Assembly (NCBI GenBank): GCA_944387615.1
Contig: CALXFP010000007.1
Span: 1 to 34,085 of the forward strand
Direction of reading: 5' to 3'
DNA length: 34,085 nucleotides
DNA from: an uncultured Oscillospiraceae bacterium
Lineage (GTDB): Bacteria; Bacillota; Clostridia; Oscillospirales; Oscillospiraceae
The stretch's first letter is position 1. Each line of letters begins with the position of its first letter. Below are positions 33,501 through 34,085 of the stretch, one piece after another. Made by a program: the position numbers and the translations under genes. A model generated the notes under the pieces. It did not search any database. It was not told the DNA's origin and was given only the letters and a program-made list of their open reading frames with translations.

Positions 33501-34085
33501 GGCGATCTCCTCGGGCGTCTGAGCCTTCAGCTCCACACCCACGGTACAGTCTTCGTCTTCCATACCGTCGATCACTTCACCGGTGAGCATGGTACCGCTC
33601 TCGTCACGACCGGTAAACTGGTCCGCCTCCTGTTCGCCCTCCACGATGCTGTCGATCCATATATCGCCGGCCTTCGGGATGTGCATCGTCAGCAGTTCGG
33701 GGATATCCAGCTTCAGATGGCTGTCAATCTCACCCACGCTCTTTTCACCGCTCACCGAGAGGATGTCATTGGCATCGTTGGCGTCTTGGCTGAAGGAGAT
33801 GATGGCGTCCTTGCCATCCGGCAGCAGTCTGCCCACCACGCCCTTGGCGTAAATGGTCACGTTAACCTGTTTACCGTCACCACTGATGCCGGTGATGCGC
33901 TCAAAGCGGAAGTCTTCGCCCGTTTGGACAGTGAAAGTGCTGTCGTCCACCGCCGCGGTGCCAATGACAGCACCGCCTCCAGCAGTGACGTCCATTGCGG
34001 AGCTATCCGTCAGGTCCAGTTCACCGCCGGTGTAGTCCGTGCCCGTATCGATGGTCACGGTGCTGCCCTCTGCGGTGATGCTGCC
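30507..34085 (-). CDS. Large surface protein, C-terminal part (start outside window)
   Basis: 1192 residues are visible and the frame runs off the window edge. From the edge inward: a beta-rich, Gly/Thr/Asp-rich stretch; a helical acidic segment (about 160-345, with TPEEIAALLLARAMDEADQ); beta-helix-like sequence (about 345-690) with repeating phrases such as GGDLSVTS, GNIIVYQ and GDILINIQ; a long coiled coil (about 700-840, with ALENRKQELEQQLAGFEEAQ); more beta-helix-like sequence (840-1140); one membrane helix (about 1157-1178) and the tail WRRREEEEATDAQ. It resembles filamentous-haemagglutinin-type passengers, but no sortase motif is present; it is held by a C-terminal membrane anchor. Likely an adhesin or stalk; function unknown. 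Confidence 0.8.
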   Translation of the reverse strand, partial: GSITAEGSTVTIDTGTDYTGGELDLTDSSAMDVTAGGGAVIGTAAVDDSTFTVQTGEDFRFERITGISGDGKQVNVTIYAKGVVGRLLPDGKDAIISFSQDANDANDILSVSGEKSVGEIDSHLKLDIPELLTMHIPKAGDIWIDSIVEGEQEADQFTGRDESGTMLTGEVIDGMEDEDCTVGVELKAQTPEEIAALLLARAMDEADQTGNAQQLLQDITAVLEKVLTPALGQEEAFEEALKKLKTTPEEVEKVLDEMDILLQALESPNPPADAAQQEQNKMRLRQLLDELLVLTMSVPEAEGQPDQEALAKALMEDEDLIKLYWSALTDQEKLALVEEKLWEKVDYPEPAEDVRDFRDFTVVIGESTGGTSLTNKGSITISQNAGTFTARQVVSGYEHVTITAPEIAGVAGFTNVTGTDLMFRALTGSIRDLTIDQRDWVEHTVVDVEKLQQSPTTMPDSGNWSITRNALTGLLEMNFDIDFTTISVDDHNLATVLTAIAADDISINEVQGNLGLEKAESTQGGDIDLAVIDGSLLDVNASPDGRNLSTSGNASITVQTGTIGITEAPLEVKVGGILSTRSLGNTWLTTDENLILIADILDKNAWLDVVGDKNLTVRNTQGNLNADRLYAGGDLSVTSPRGSTHVNWLKVMGTLSMDSAGNIIVYQAIGDVTVNTVKAQGDILINIQGQLKDVAADPVKELAAAQAEAARAEATQKALEQQLTARQLYLDALENRKQELEQQLAGFEEAQKDLEKQLQEALQASEPDQNAVLQLKKKLEQMAGRINETVQQLENLEAECQSHQAVKQTIETALNQARKEADVARKAMENAQNALEGASDASITSGGNLDILLKNGGSVGAADNAVGVNVGGVLTIAAGEGRMLQGVWLESPSRQPLHIAPIQAAEAIVIHTAGGITPTGGTAPEWNGLDFIAPLLVLNSTDGDTGTRYRPIETMADRISAMGCNVYIHNHKDTELGQIVARKTASIVSEGNITAGRGEDDKVLADDAQLRAEGNIGSIEAPIRIETGEVSAWGRSIYLQSEGDMVVDIIVADKDVFIRTNGSVTDKGTSNAIIAETLTILAGGYIGTWNNPLNIHVWGRVDLSAGIPWIYVINSYGYHESTRPKWKKLEEVLQIELEPAIVDKEPIQDEQGKDNMTQPMQVLLLLLLLAMILWLFWLLWRRREEEEATDAQ

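Noticed and set aside
1..34085. CRISPR arrays, tRNA or rRNA genes, riboswitches, phage genes
   Set aside because: No regular spaced repeats, cloverleaf-like segments, rRNA sequence, riboswitch cores or phage proteins were recognised on either strand.

Overview
The window looks like chromosomal DNA of a gut-type Clostridia bacterium, most likely an Oscillospiraceae/Ruminococcaceae relative. This rests on strong AGGAGG-type ribosome binding sites, moderately high G+C by eye, BlaI/M56 and ECF sigma/anti-sigma pairs typical of Firmicutes, an msm-like alpha-galactoside operon, and a choline-phosphate (lic-like) operon. No taxonomic marker gene is present, so this is inference.

Layout. 1-125: tail of a rubredoxin-domain protein and a shared terminator. 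126-4221: a choline operon read leftward, encoding a three-domain fusion (winged helix, LicC-like nucleotidyltransferase, LicA-like choline kinase), a separate LicC and a BCCT transporter. 4286-7072: a YibE/F membrane protein and a lipid-anchored alkaline phosphatase. 7299-10349: an M56 (BlaR1-like) membrane sensor protease with its BlaI-type repressor and two clear operators over a strong promoter. 10496-16976: solute-binding protein, two permeases and a GH36 alpha-galactosidase, with a divergent AraC-type regulator. 17165-18695: ECF sigma factor with its membrane-anchored partner. 18896-22390: an ABC ATPase without a permease, a membrane-anchored protein, a histidine kinase and a frameshifted response regulator. 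22603-24272: DegV and TetR genes diverging from overlapping promoters.

24477-30445 is the accessory and damaged part. A sugar-acid cluster holds a SAF-domain oxidoreductase, rpoN (sigma-54), an OtnC-like aldolase and the C-terminal half of an OtnK-like kinase. It carries a consensus sigma-54 promoter, with an inverted repeat placed like an enhancer, directly downstream of rpoN. The kinase is cut where a 1.2 kb piece of an oligopeptide transporter operon begins (oppF start, whole oppD, oppC end). That piece abuts the C-terminal third of a HAD phosphatase on the other strand. Next to it lies an internally deleted IS200/IS605-type element with a 51-codon tnpA remnant.

30507-34085 is the C-terminal part of a very large surface protein: beta-helix-like stretches broken by helical and coiled-coil segments, ending in a membrane anchor. 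Its start lies outside the window.

Best candidates for new biology: the choline operon with its DNA-binding/cytidylyltransferase/kinase fusion; the self-contained rpoN plus sigma-54 promoter sugar-acid cluster; and the rearranged opp/otn/HAD junctions beside a miniature IS200-like element. No tRNA, rRNA, CRISPR array or phage gene was found.
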